Source: Ilex aquifolium
Lineage: Eukaryota; Streptophyta; Magnoliopsida; Aquifoliales; Aquifoliaceae
Direction of reading: 5' to 3'
Length of the DNA: 64,000 nucleotides
Assembly: GCA_951799425.1 (NCBI GenBank)
Contig: OX637394.1
Coordinates: forward strand, 12,828,501 to 12,892,500
Part shown: positions 50,637 to 61,850 of the stretch, in pieces
Numbering within the stretch: position 1 is the stretch's first letter
How the letters are laid out: every line of letters starts with the position of its first letter
Notes under the pieces: generated by a model
What the model was told of the DNA's origin: nothing
The model's database searches: none
Seen by the model: only the letters and a program-made list of their open reading frames with translations
Made by a program: the position numbers and the translations under genes

Positions 50637-50897
50637 ATGAGCAGCAGTGGGTATAAAAATATGTCCAAGACTCAGAGAGAGGATAAGATTTTAGAGATAG
50701 CCAAAGGGGTTGGTATAGTTGTTGGTGCAGTGGCTGGAATTGCACTTGTGGGGTGGGGTGTTTCTAAGCTTTTCTCAGGCTCTGGACCTTCTTCCACTAC
50801 CAAAAAAATGATGAAAGCTCCTGGAAGAGACTGCTACATTTACAGGGATGACTTCGAGCAAGACCCTTCTGGGTATTTCCGCAGCCTTCGCGATTAG
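50637..50897 (+). CDS. Small single-pass membrane protein with C-terminal MMKAPGR motif
   Basis: 86 codons, function unknown. A short polar N terminus is followed by a glycine-rich hydrophobic segment at residues ~24-46 (GVGIVVGAVAGIALVGWGV), with GxxxG-type spacing suited to helix packing. A Ser/Gly linker leads to a motif at residues 57-85, beginning KKMMKAPGR and ending YFRSLR. This last block is the same length as residues 97-125 of the minus-strand protein at 47735-48136, and the two share K.MMKAPGR, R..FE, P..YFR and LR. The ATG at 50637 is the first one in frame; the frame extends 7 codons upstream without an ATG. The two genes are head-to-head about 2.5 kb apart and are probably diverged duplicates. 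Confidence 0.72.
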   Translation: MSSSGYKNMSKTQREDKILEIAKGVGIVVGAVAGIALVGWGVSKLFSGSGPSSTTKKMMKAPGRDCYIYRDDFEQDPSGYFRSLRD

Positions 50898-51995
50898 GAA
50901 AGATGATATTATTCATCTTGCAATTCTACTTTTTGATCTTAGCAGTGTTCCTTTTTTTTTTTTTTTATGATTTTCTGTTCATGTCCAGTTATTTTGCAAT
51001 GCTAAATTATGAGAGATTATCAGAATGAAACTAAATGAATATTTATGGTGCTAGGTGACTCTGGTGGTGAATATTATATAAATATGATCTCCCTCTGTAT
51101 ATGACCTCAATGATCTTCTACTCTTCTTTCTCATATCCTCCATATTTACATTCTATTGACTACAAAATGTTTGCTTATGCACTACATAATCTCTCTCTCT
51201 CTAGGAGAATAAGTTGAATCGATTTGACTTTTGCTGCTCAATCGACTCCCTCAATTAATATTGCACATAAGCCACCCGTAAGACCAATTCTAACCCAGCT
51301 CAACATAATAATAAGTCAAAATATATTTAAAGATTATATTCTCTATTTCAACTAATTATTTTTTCAAATTTACTCTAATCATACTCTCTATTTTAGTTAA
51401 CAATTTAACACCCATCCACTTCAAATAACAAAAATCAATTGATCATAGCAATTCAATCATACTTTTTATAAATTTAACTACAAATCAATAGCAATTTAAT
51501 CACCTATTTAACCAAAAATCAATGGTAATTTAACCATATATTTAACCAAAAATCAATACCAATCAATAACAAAAATCAATAGAGATAGGGGTGAGTTTCA
51601 GTAGCAAAACAAAGGGGAGGGGAGCTGGGTTTTCGTAGCAACGACAACAAAACAGAGGGGAGGGGGAGATGGGTTTCGGCAGCAAAATAGAGGGAAGGGG
51701 GAGATGGGTTTCGGCAGCAAAACAGAGGGGAAGGGGGAGATGGGTTTCGACAGCAACGACAGCAAAAACAGAGGGGAAAGGGAGCTGAGTTTCGGCAACA
51801 ATGACAGCAAAACAGAGGGAGTTGATCAGCAACAAGAAATGGTGAGCAAGCTGGGCACTCCAAATCTAGTGAGCATGAAAACCTCCTAAGTTTTGGTACG
51901 TTGGAGATGCTCTAAGAGGTTCTCCGACCTTGAATGGCCCAAAATACTCTTCAATTTTGAATTCAAACTTTATCAAATCAAGATAAAACTAATTA
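50898..51995. other. Intergenic, with a MITE-like remnant
   Basis: 3' UTR of the small gene, then AT-rich sequence. A probable decayed Harbinger-type MITE ends at 51911 with TTGGAGATGCTC followed by TAA. Its left end may be near 51275 (TAAGACCAATTCTAACC). It encloses a minisatellite. Confidence 0.45.
51590..51830. repeat. Minisatellite, irregular units of about 38-52 bp
   Basis: Five to six units built from GGGAGATGGGTTTCGGCAGC and AAAACAGAGGGG with variable AACGACAGC inserts. They give purine-rich plus-strand repeats and Pro/Leu-rich open frames on the minus strand that are repeat artefacts. Confidence 0.85.
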
Positions 51996-52396
51996 GAGCA
52001 TCTCCAATGGAGACTCAAATTTTTACTCAAATTTGAGTAAAAAGCTTAATTTGGTACAGACCACTCCAATGGAGAAACTCAAATATTTACTTAAATCTTT
52101 TAAAAAATTCCCATATTGTCCCAAAAACTAATTTGTTTAATATTTCCCACCAAAACATATTACCCGCCATGTATTCATCCAACTGGAAAGTTTGTGATAA
52201 CATGGATTTTGCAATAACATGGATTTAGGATGGCAGCCAATAGTATCCCTCCTTATTTTTGCCTCTCAATGTTTCATTCCCTCCAAAATTTATCCCTCTT
52301 TATTTTACACCCATTTTAACTTTTGCCACCAAATCATCCGAAATTTTCTATAAATAAGTTACATCCTTCATACTCTTTTTCAATATTCTCATAGGA

Positions 52397-53737
52397 ATGA
52401 ATTCTTCAAAATATCTTTTGCTAAGTTCTTTTTCATCTTCATCTTCATCTTCATCTTCATCTTCATCTTCTTCGGATGATGATGATAATGAAGTAGCTTC
52501 AATGGTGGCTCTTTATGAGACAAATAATGCCACAATGGTAGAAATGTTGAGAGAAGAGTCAGAACAACCCAACAAACATGGTGGTTCTATTCTCGGCCGA
52601 AGATTCATTTTCCGTGATAGGCAAAAGGGTCATGATCGATTATTCACCGATTATTTTGCTGAAAATCCCGTTTACCCCCCTTCAACGTTTCGAAGGCGCT
52701 TTCGAATGACACGTGAGTTGTTTATGCGTATTCTCAATGCTATTGAAACACATGATCCTTTTTTTGTTCAAAAAATAGATGCTTGTCATGTTGTTGGATT
52801 GTCCTCCCTTCAAAAAATGACTTCGTCAATTAGAATGCTCGCCTATGGAATGCCAGCGGATGCTGTGGATGATTACGTACGAATTGGAGAAAGTACCGCA
52901 ATATTAAGTTTTAAACATTTTTGTCGGTCAATTATTGAAATTTTTGGAGGTGAGTATCTCAGATCTCCAAGGGAAGATGATATTGCTAGGCTACTTGCTG
53001 TTGGAGAGGCTCGCGGGTTTCCGGGAATGTTGGGAAGTTTAGATTGTATGCATTGGGAATGGAAGAATTGTCCAACCGCTTGGCAAGGCCAGTATTGCGG
53101 TCATGTGAAAAAACCTACTATAATTCTGGAAGCCGTAGCATCTTATGACTTGTGGATTTGGCATGCCTTTTTTGGAATGCCTGGATCTCACAACGATGTA
53201 AATGTCTTAGATCGCTCTCCTCTCTTTTCTGAACTTGTCCAAGGGCGAGCTCCTCCCGCTAATTACTCCATTAATGGGCATATCTACAATATGGGTTATT
53301 ATCTTGCTGATGGTATATATCCTCCATGGGCGACATTGGTTCAGACCATTTCTTCTCCACAAGGAGCCAAAAAACAACATTTTGCTATGATGCAGGAGTC
53401 AACGAGAAAAGATGTGGAACGAGCATTTGGGGTTCTCCAATCTCGATTTGCAATAGTACGTGGGCCAGCACGATTTTGGGATCCTGAAACACTTGGGGAT
53501 ATCATGAGGACGTGTATTATTTTACACAATATGATTGTTGAAGACGAGCGAGATGAATATGGCGATTTTGAATATGAAACATCAATGCATAACTCGTCCA
53601 TAGTCATTTCACGAGAATGTAACAATGACTTTGAATCCTTCTTGGCCCGTCATGCAAGAATTAGAGATAAAAATGCTTACCATATCCTTCGAAATGACTT
53701 GATTGAGCATCTATGGCAACGTCACGGAGAGATGTGA
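52397..53737 (+). CDS. Harbinger transposase (DDE_Tnp_4 type nuclease), intact
   Basis: 446 codons with no intron needed. It cuts and joins DNA at the element's ends, together with ORF1. The N terminus has 14 Ser (residues 13-26) from a TCATCT hexanucleotide repeat, then four Asp. Residues ~95-200 form the helix-rich domain before the catalytic core (RRRFRMTRELFMRIL, SSIRMLAYGMPADAVDDY). Candidate catalytic acids are D216 in GSLDCMHWEWKNCP, D267 in PGSHNDVNVL and E341 in RKDVERAFGVLQSRF. The block YYLADGIYPPWATLVQTI (301-318) is also typical. It ends TGA at 53735. Length and order match plant PIF/Pong-like transposases. Confidence 0.93.
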   Translation: MNSSKYLLLSSFSSSSSSSSSSSSSSDDDDNEVASMVALYETNNATMVEMLREESEQPNKHGGSILGRRFIFRDRQKGHDRLFTDYFAENPVYPPSTFRRRFRMTRELFMRILNAIETHDPFFVQKIDACHVVGLSSLQKMTSSIRMLAYGMPADAVDDYVRIGESTAILSFKHFCRSIIEIFGGEYLRSPREDDIARLLAVGEARGFPGMLGSLDCMHWEWKNCPTAWQGQYCGHVKKPTIILEAVASYDLWIWHAFFGMPGSHNDVNVLDRSPLFSELVQGRAPPANYSINGHIYNMGYYLADGIYPPWATLVQTISSPQGAKKQHFAMMQESTRKDVERAFGVLQSRFAIVRGPARFWDPETLGDIMRTCIILHNMIVEDERDEYGDFEYETSMHNSSIVISRECNNDFESFLARHARIRDKNAYHILRNDLIEHLWQRHGEM

Positions 53738-54111
53738 CTTTGAGCTTATGACAAAGTGAAGATGTTGTTTATTCATTAAGCATAGATGTTTTTCCTTTAG
53801 CAGCCTATTGTCAGTCATTGGAAGCTACTTTCAATATATGGATATTTCTAGTTTTATTTCTCTTTTAACATGGATGTCTAGTGTTATTTCTCTTTAACAT
53901 GCACTTCAAAAATACAAACAGTGATAAGTTTCAACCACAAGACAAACACAATCTAAAAGCAACAAACAAAAGTCTTCATAGTTTAGAATCTTTTATAGTA
54001 TCCAACATAAACATGTGGCAATAAACCAAAATAACATGTCCATTGACATGATTTAAACAAAAAATAACATGTTTATTGCAATAAACAAAAATAACCATTC
54101 CAAACCATGAT

Positions 54112-55145
54112 TTAAAACTCATTTTCTCTATTTCGAGCAATGATTTGTCTTTGAAGATCTTCATAGTATGATCTTTGCATAGTAGTTAAATTTGTCATGT
54201 CCATTGACATGATCTTATGATCCTCATTTCTCTGTTCTCTGTCATTCATCATTGCTAACATTTGTAGTTGGGCCTCCCTACTCTTAGCCTTCCTCTCACG
54301 ATCGGCTGCCTTTTGCTGATCTCGTTCAATAGCCCGAGAAGACAAACTAGCCAACACTTCAATAATTTTAGTTTGATTGGCTGCTATATCATCAAGCCTA
54401 CCATCATGAGTCACCTTCTTCCTTTGTGATTCTTTTGTAGCCTTACTACCATTTGGTCGTTTTGGTCTCTCTTTTGAAGGTTGTGTTTCTATATCAGAGT
54501 CAAGAGATAACGGAGTAGTAGGAGTTGAAGAAATCGAAGGCGATGAAGTATGCACTGTAGGTCTCTTGAAATGCGTTCTAAGTTCATCCCACTTACAACT
54601 ATGGCGCAATATTTCCCAACATGTCTCGAATGTGAAGTGTTTTTTTTGAATTGAATGATACATGCGTTTAGCTTCAGTAAGCTGAAAAAAATAAATAAAT
54701 CAAATATTAAACAATAAAATTGAAATTAACTTTAGTTTGAAAAAATTACCTTGTCTACTTCAACCATCCCACTTTGTTGCCTCATTTGAACTTGCTCTAG
54801 AAAACCAGAAAATTTATTCACTGCCTTTTGAATCAAAGCCCAGCGGTGAGCTAAAGAAATGTTGGATCTATTTGTTTGAACATTTGGTTGGGAAGAGAAA
54901 TAGACATGAACACGATCCCAAAACATTGCTTTGGTTTGGGAATTTCCAGAAATCGAATCTTGGGAGACGGCTAACCATGCTCGACAGAGCGCTTCATCTT
55001 CCAACATACTAAAGGCTTTACCACGAGAACGACTACTTTCAGAAATAATTTCTATTCCATGAGATTCCTCTAAGCATGGAGGAATTTCGAACATTTCTTG
55101 ATCATCCATTGTTTGAGTCATTTTACTTCCAAAATGAATCACCAC
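54112..55145 (-). CDS. Harbinger ORF1, Myb/SANT-like DNA-binding protein
   Basis: Two exons on the minus strand, 55145-54750 and 54681-54112, join in phase 0 through a 68-nt GT-AG intron to 321 codons. Residues ~40-110 form the SANT/trihelix-like domain: FSMLEDEALCRAWLAVSQD, FWDRVHVYF and NISLAHRWALIQKAVNKFSG. Exon 2 opens LTEAKRMYHS...FETCWEILRH, the second half of the usual plant ORF1 domain, then a Ser/Thr/Pro-rich linker, a basic KRP stretch and a long charged C-terminal helix (REQRNEDHK, YYEDLQRQIIARNRENEF). In this superfamily ORF1 binds element ends and helps bring the transposase into the nucleus. The start could instead be the second Met nine codons in, or the third at codon 13. Confidence 0.88.
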
Positions 55146-55439
55146 AAGCAGGAGAGTGCACTTTGTATAATAACTGAGGATCTACATGAAGGTCTGCAAC
55201 TAAAATATTAAATCATTAACTATCAAAAGGTTGAATTTGCAAATCACAACCAAATGTCATCCAATAATGCATGTAGATATGTTTCAAAGTACCAAGCAAA
55301 AAAAGTACCAGTTGCAAGTAGATTTTCCAAAATTCCATACAAAATTTTCAAGTCTTCATTATCTAAAGGGGATTCACATATGAAACTTGTGTACTGTAAA
55401 GGGAAAATAAGAAGAAAATAAATTTCCTTCTACCAGTTG

Positions 55440-55775
55440 CAAGTAGAAGGGAGAACAGTGTAATTTTCAATGTTCCTCATGAGAGCCTCTTGAACAGTGT
55501 AATTTTCAATGTTCCTCATGAGAGCCTCTGTAATTTTCAATGTTCTGAGGAAGATATGCAGGGAGAACAGTGTAAATTTCAATGTTTCTCATGAGAGCCT
55601 CTTGAACATTAAATCTATTTTCTATGTATGAATCCGTTGTCACAGTGATCAACAAGAACATTAAATCTATTTTTTATGTATGAATTCGTTGTCACTGTGA
55701 TCAACAAGAACGTCTCTTGAACATTAAATTTATTTTCTATGTATGAAACCGTTGTCACAGTGATCAACAAGAACA
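55440..55775. repeat. Two adjacent tandem arrays inside the Harbinger element
   Basis: The first array repeats a ~40-50 bp unit containing GAACAGTGTAATTTTCAATG and CATGAGAGCCTCT, three to four times (about 55448-55610). The second repeats a ~58-bp unit with GAACATTAAAT, ATGTATGAAT and GTTGTCACAGTGATCAACAA, three times (about 55605-55775). They lie upstream of ORF1 in the right part of the element. Confidence 0.82.
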
Positions 55776-58700
55776 AATTGTTTCTACTCTCTTCAACTGA
55801 GGTAATTCACGCATCAAATTGTTCACCAGTTTCTATTCAAATTGTTTATACAAAAAGTATTTCTCAACAAAATTAAGAAATTAAGTATTTCTCAACAAAC
55901 TCTTTGTACACGTGAAGTTTCCCAACAAAATTAAGTTTCTATACAAATTGTTTAAATCAGTTCAAAATTTTCAATACAAACTGGTGGACATAATTCACGT
56001 AGAAACGATGGGTAGGGTTAGGGTTTATACAAAAAAAAAATTGGGATAGTCGATGATGAAAAGGAAAGAAAATAGAAGATGAAGAGGGTAGCAGATTACC
56101 TTGAGACCGTCGTTCCTCCGGGCTTGTAGCGGCTTTGAAGTGGCAGAGACGTTCAAGTGGTAGAAGCGTTGAAGTGGTTTCTTGGCAAAGAGGGTTTTTG
56201 TGGAGAGAAAAAATATCCGTTGAATTTTGATATAGAGTTTGGGTCTACCTCAATTTGAGTCCAAAAAAAGTTTTTCCTTAATTTGATATAAGTTTGAGTA
56301 AAGGGTTGGAGCAACTTTTTTGGGCTTTTTTACTCAAATTTAAATTTGAGTCTAAATTTGAGTAAGGGTTGGAGATGCTCTTATGAACCCAAATCAAAAT
56401 AGACTCAAATTTTATATCAAATTTATAACGGTAACTTTTTAATCAATTCAAAACTAAAATACTTCTTCAACGACTTATTCTTTGCCTTATCTTGCCTTTC
56501 TCTACTATACTGCTTCCATTGCCGACTCCCACCGAAACTTTCACAAATTATTTGAATGCCTGTAAGTAAATTTTTTCCTTTTCATCTTCAATGACATATA
56601 ATATATATTTCAACACACATAATTAATTTTTCATCCACTTTTTTTCCAATCCATTTTGTCATCATATTTATTTTTCTTTTTTATCAAATAAGATATTTTA
56701 TTATCCTTCTAACTTTTTATTCCACTACATTTTCATCTTTCTATTTTTTTATCGTACTAAATGAAAGATTAAATTTTATTGTGCAACAAGCTCCAAAAAT
56801 AAGAACTTAGCTTGGAGAGAGAAAAATCTTATTGGAATAAGGGATAGTCTTTGTCAATTGATAGTGACCAGATATATAGACTTGGTACATACTTAATCTA
56901 TAGTATTATTTATACATTATGTTTAACTTAAATATTTATATTTTAACACTCTTTTACGTGCAGATTAAATTTTGAATTTAATACGTGAAAACTCTTTTAA
57001 TAATTAAGGTGAAGGCGATATTCGAATACAGAACCTCCTACTATGATACTATATTAAACAACCATCTACTCTTTTTTGAACCAACAATTATCTATTCTAA
57101 AAATTTAAACTATTGAAAACTGAAAAGAGTGTAACTTAAGTATTTATACCTTAGATTCGGGCATGGCGCATGGGCAGAGCTAGAAAATTCTATTAGGCTG
57201 GACATTTTAATAAGTTTTAAAATTTTTATCAATTAATAAAAAGTTAGATGAAACATTTTTATCGTATGACATTATATTTGATACTCAAAATTTCAATAAA
57301 TATAAAATGACCAAAAACTAGAATATATCGTGTAAACTAATAATGTAGCACTCCTTTCTCTCAATCTTTCTTCTTAGGTGGCATGTTTTGGTCAGATTAA
57401 AATACTCTCATTAGATAAACATATTTATATTTAGATTTTTCTAAGTCCAATTCATTATGAGATTATAAGTTGTGACCCTAATTTTAACGTCCTTGTAATT
57501 ATATTTATACAATAACAAATTAACCAAACAAATTTTTAATAAGTTACAAAATGACTCTAATGTGTTTAAAACTTATCTAGGAATGTATGTAACATGTCGG
57601 AAACATGGCCAAAAGCTATTACCATTTGGTTATGATTCGATCCTAATTGGGATGATAAAATATAGTAGAGTAAACACTTAACTTTTATTTAACTTGTCGT
57701 GATCATTTTTCTCGTAAAAAATAAGCATCACAGTGTAAACTCTAAATACACACTTAAAATCGCTAAATTGTCTCACGTACTTATCCACACATTTAAATTA
57801 TGTTAGGATATGTGGCTCATATTCGAGTATGGAGTAGCACGTGCCTTCGGGATGCCCTAATTAAAGTTGTAACATAACAAAACAGTCATTCTAAGATTGT
57901 AGCCGAACCAAATAAATTTTTGTATTTTTTTTCTATTATTTTGTTTCATTGAGTGTTCATTGCACACACGAATCACAACAAACTATGATTTGGCTAGATT
58001 GGAATCACATCCCCCCTCCCCCCCCCCCAAAAAAAAAAAAAAACAAAAAGGAACAACTTGTCGGCAGTAATGTGTAAAAGCATTTAGGCATGCTTGCACA
58101 CACAATTCCACATCACAGTGTTGGTTATATGAGAGAGTGTGCCTACCAAATATTCCAAAATTGGTGTGAGCCTGACCCAAAAAGTAGGTACTAAACAATT
58201 TAAAAGGCAAATTAAATATCACTTGAAAATTTCTAATTTTCCATTCTCAGCATTGATTCACACAAAAGAGATTGAAGTCCAACAACTCCTAGACATGGAA
58301 GGGAACATTTTCATTTGCAAATTGATTTAAGTATTCAAATATCTCTTGCAGTGTTTAAGTTTTCAAAAGGCCTATGCTCTGGACATTATTGGACCGAGGT
58401 TCGTTTGATAGATATGGATAATATTACACATTATAACTTTCTTATCAACTGACTCAATTTTATCACAATTATTGATGATGACAGAGTGAAACTTACTAAT
58501 CACACAATTCATTTAGAATTGGTCAGAACATTAAAAGAAAAGTTGGTCAATATTGCATCGTTAACGAGATTAATTTGGGGAGGGGTCATTGATGATATGC
58601 TTGCTGACTGGGTCATTTTATTGCAAATAGGAGAAAATTATGCTTCTAAAATCTTCATTAATGTAGACAAAGAAGGGGTCCAATGTGGGGGCAAACCAGA

Positions 58701-59056
58701 ATGTTCACATAAGGATGCAGAATTGCATATACTAAATCAATATGTTCTTGTTCAATTGGATCGAACCACCCCCCTCTCGCGGGGCAATTCACAAGGGATC
58801 GAATCACACCCCGAGCAGGATGTTTAACTTTCCCCGAGGTAGGACTCATCTCGTTTCTCTTCAAAAAAAAAAGTAGGACTTGCTAGCAGCAATTCTTAAT
58901 TTTTATCAGGCTAGCTGTATATCAGTATGTGTACTTAGTTTTTGATAGTCAGCATGCTAATACATCACTCTTTCGGGTATTGTTAGCTTGTCAACATTGC
59001 AGGTTTCATTTATTTAGGGAAAACAAAAGATGTCAAAATAAAATAAATGTTTGTTC

Positions 59057-59061
<5 letters not shown>

Positions 59062-59113
<52 letters not shown>
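59062..59113. repeat. (CT)n microsatellite
   Basis: About 26 uninterrupted TC units in intergenic sequence. Confidence 0.92.
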
Positions 59114-59119
<6 letters not shown>

Positions 59120-60970
59120 ACCTTATGATAGGTGACATTGTGTGTTAGTACTTCATTGTCAACAGGTGTGAATTAAGAGGGTGCTGTTTACTTTTCAAAT
59201 TGGGCAATTGAAGCTTTTTCCAGCTCTGTTTTGATAGAATAAGCAAACAAAGAACAAGGCACAAGAATGAAAGACTCCAAAGACAAAGAATCAAACACTA
59301 TTTATACAAATATTTGAGAGAGAGAGAGAGAGAGAGAGAGTCCTGAGTGGTTAGAAAAAGAAAAAGTCAGATAACAGTTGTGGATAGAAGCTTCACCAAT
59401 TCCGCTCTTCTTTTTAAATCATATTTTGCTTGGATTTGGTACAAAATAATCAAGAAGATGAGTGTCATTTAGGGTCTTCTAGCCCACCATCTAAGTACTT
59501 CTTACAGCTTTAAAATTCGTTGCCACAGCTGTTTTCTTTTACTTTTTCCACTTTGCCAAGTTAAAGTTTCTTGTAAGTACCATTCTGTACCAAGATAAAA
59601 AAAAAACGTGACACACAATATATGTAATAAAGAGAGAAGAAAGGAGGCAAGTCCAGGGTATCACTTGTGGGGTCCATGGACCAAACGTTTATGTAGTAGC
59701 GTAATACAGACGAATCATAAATTTAGATATCTTGAGTTTGAATCTTGATAATTTATTGAGAATTAATCATAAAAAATTTATCAAGAATATGTATGAATTA
59801 TACACTAGGGAGGACTTCAACTAATTGACCCCATTAATTGCTGCGATTATTAGGTATGAATTATACACACATTTGGGTGCGACGCGTATGTAAATTTCTT
59901 AGTCGACACTTGGCTACATCTGGCTCTCCTAGTTGCCATCTTTTGTATCACTCTCAAGATGGAATTTGATGGTTGTGTGGAAAAAAAAAACACACACACA
60001 TATCAGCTACTTATGTTTCATTAAGGATGAGAAGTGGTCCTAAATCGTCACAATCGAAAAAAAAATGTATTATGGTGCATTTGTATCATCTTTCGTCAAT
60101 TTTAATTTTAATTTCCACGGAATTCGATCTAGTTTTGACTAAGATTTAAAGTCTCATCTCTTGTCATATTTTTAACTTGATATTGGTACTAATACTGATG
60201 GCAGAAGAGTGATGCTACAGATACATTACTTTTAAAAAACATTTTATTTAAAGAATGGTGTATGATATTATACTCATTTTAGTTCTAAATAAAATACTAT
60301 TATGATAAATATTTATAAAAATCCTATTATCAAATCATTTTCCAGAAAAATTCTTATACATAAAGCATGATAGCTAGTACTTGACTTTTTTACCTTGTGA
60401 TTTTGTTGTCTTCATTCTTCATGCCAAGGTGACAGGTGGACCCTCTATGCTCTTCCCCACATGATGCTTGCCCTTTTCTGCTTCACCAGTGTATACTTTT
60501 AGGTAATTACATTAAGTACCCATTTTCTTTCTGTTTTTGGGTAATTAAATTAATTACCTCTTTTTTTTTCCGTTGTGTTCATGGGTAAGTTTAATTGTGG
60601 TATTAATGTAGTATCACTCAAATGCAAAGTTCCAAAAACATAATGTCCATGGATCATATGCTTTTAATTTATTATGAATAGAACCATTGCTTTGGAACAA
60701 TTGATACCCAAATAGAGAGTGCCATGTCACTGAGCCACTCTGTACAATAACATGTCATGTTGACTGCCACGCTGGATTGTCTCTTGGCATCTGACACTAT
60801 TGCCGGAATCTGACACCGGTCACCGGAGATTGACCCAATTGAATTTTTTACCAGTTCTTTTAAGGCACAAAAGGTGACCCACACTCACCGATAGTAGTTG
60901 GAAGTTGGAACAGTTGAGGGTTCTGGGCTTTTTGAACAACAAATCACACACTACTTGAAAAAAAAAAAGA

Positions 60971-61011
60971 GGGGGGGGGGGGGGGGGGGGGGGAGAGAGA
61001 GAGAGAGAGAG
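60971..61011. repeat. G(23) run followed by (AG)n
   Basis: A purine-only tract of about 41 nt, about 440 bases upstream of the CSLA start codon. Confidence 0.85.
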
Positions 61012-61452
61012 CAAAGTCAGTAATAAATACTCCCAAATAAGACCAAAAAACCTTACCTTCTCTTTCTCTCACTCCATTACTTTGCTCTACTTTCTCTCAA
61101 CACTTCTCACTCTCCCACAATGCCACAACACTGCTCTGTCTATAGTCTATTTTGATTGAATAGAAAGAAACAGAAGAGTGGTTTGGCACAATTTGTGAGA
61201 GAGGAGACCTTCAAAGTGCACAAAGTAGTGGTCTTGTGTACTTTTTTTATGGGTATAGAGAGAATCAGAGATCTGAACTGGTCCATCCCTTCTCTTCTAA
61301 GTCACCCTACAATTCTGTAGCAAATACATATAATATACACAGTGAGAAGCTGAGTGAGAGTAGATCTAGTAAGTCTATCATCCCCTGTTTTAGCTCTGTC
61401 TTCAGTTTTGCATTGTTTTTGGGCAAGAGACAGAGTTCCCAGAGAGAGAAAA

Positions 61453-61786
61453 ATGGCTGAGGTTTCTGCTAAAACTTTTATACCAGAGTCATTCCAGGGA
61501 ACAACAACAGATATAGCAGGGCAAATTGGGTTGATTTGGGAGCTAATCAAAGCACCATTGATAGTTCCACTCTTAAGGCTTGCTGTGTATATATGTCTGA
61601 CCATGTCACTTATGCTTTTCTTTGAGAGGCTGTACATGGGTGTTGTCATCATTCTTGTCAAGCTCTTCTGGAAAAAGCCCGATAAGCGATACAAATGGGA
61701 GCCAATGCGTGATGATTTGGAGAGTGGCAATGAGGCCTTCCCTTTGGTTCTTGTTCAAATCCCAATGTTCAATGAGAGAGAGGTCT

Positions 61787-61850
<64 letters not shown>

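Larger units (their letters stand above)
51996..56380. mobile_element. PIF/Harbinger DNA transposon, apparently complete (4385 bp)
   Basis: The element starts GAGCATCTCCAA and ends TTGGAGATGCTC, a perfect 12-bp terminal inverted repeat. Both sides are flanked by the 3-bp target duplication TTA (51993-51995 and 56381-56383), as expected for PIF/Harbinger. Subterminal ACTCAAATTT/AAATTTGAGT words repeat at both ends. Inside are the two genes of an autonomous member: a DDE transposase (plus strand) and a Myb/SANT-type ORF1 protein (minus strand), arranged tail to tail. Neither shows a frameshift or premature stop. Confidence 0.93.
56384..61452. other. Intergenic region and CSLA promoter/leader
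   Basis: No supported gene. It holds a C/A homopolymer (about 58014-58043), a CT microsatellite (59062-59113), a GA microsatellite (59316-59341) and a G(23)(AG)n tract (60971-61011). Short open frames such as 58486-58827 have no family features. The last ~400 bases are pyrimidine- and GA-rich and probably contain the CSLA promoter and 5' UTR. Confidence 0.5.

Noticed and set aside
51590..51830. Regular repeats that might suggest a CRISPR-like array
   Set aside because: Units are directly adjacent and imperfect, without unique spacers, in a plant nuclear context; an ordinary minisatellite.
51563..51863. Overlapping Pro/Leu/Cys-rich frames on the minus strand
   Set aside because: All are translations of the minisatellite in three frames; no gene support.
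58486..58827. 113-codon open frame in the region before CSLA
   Set aside because: No recognisable domain, no promoter or splice context, and it runs into the GC-rich patch; more likely chance.
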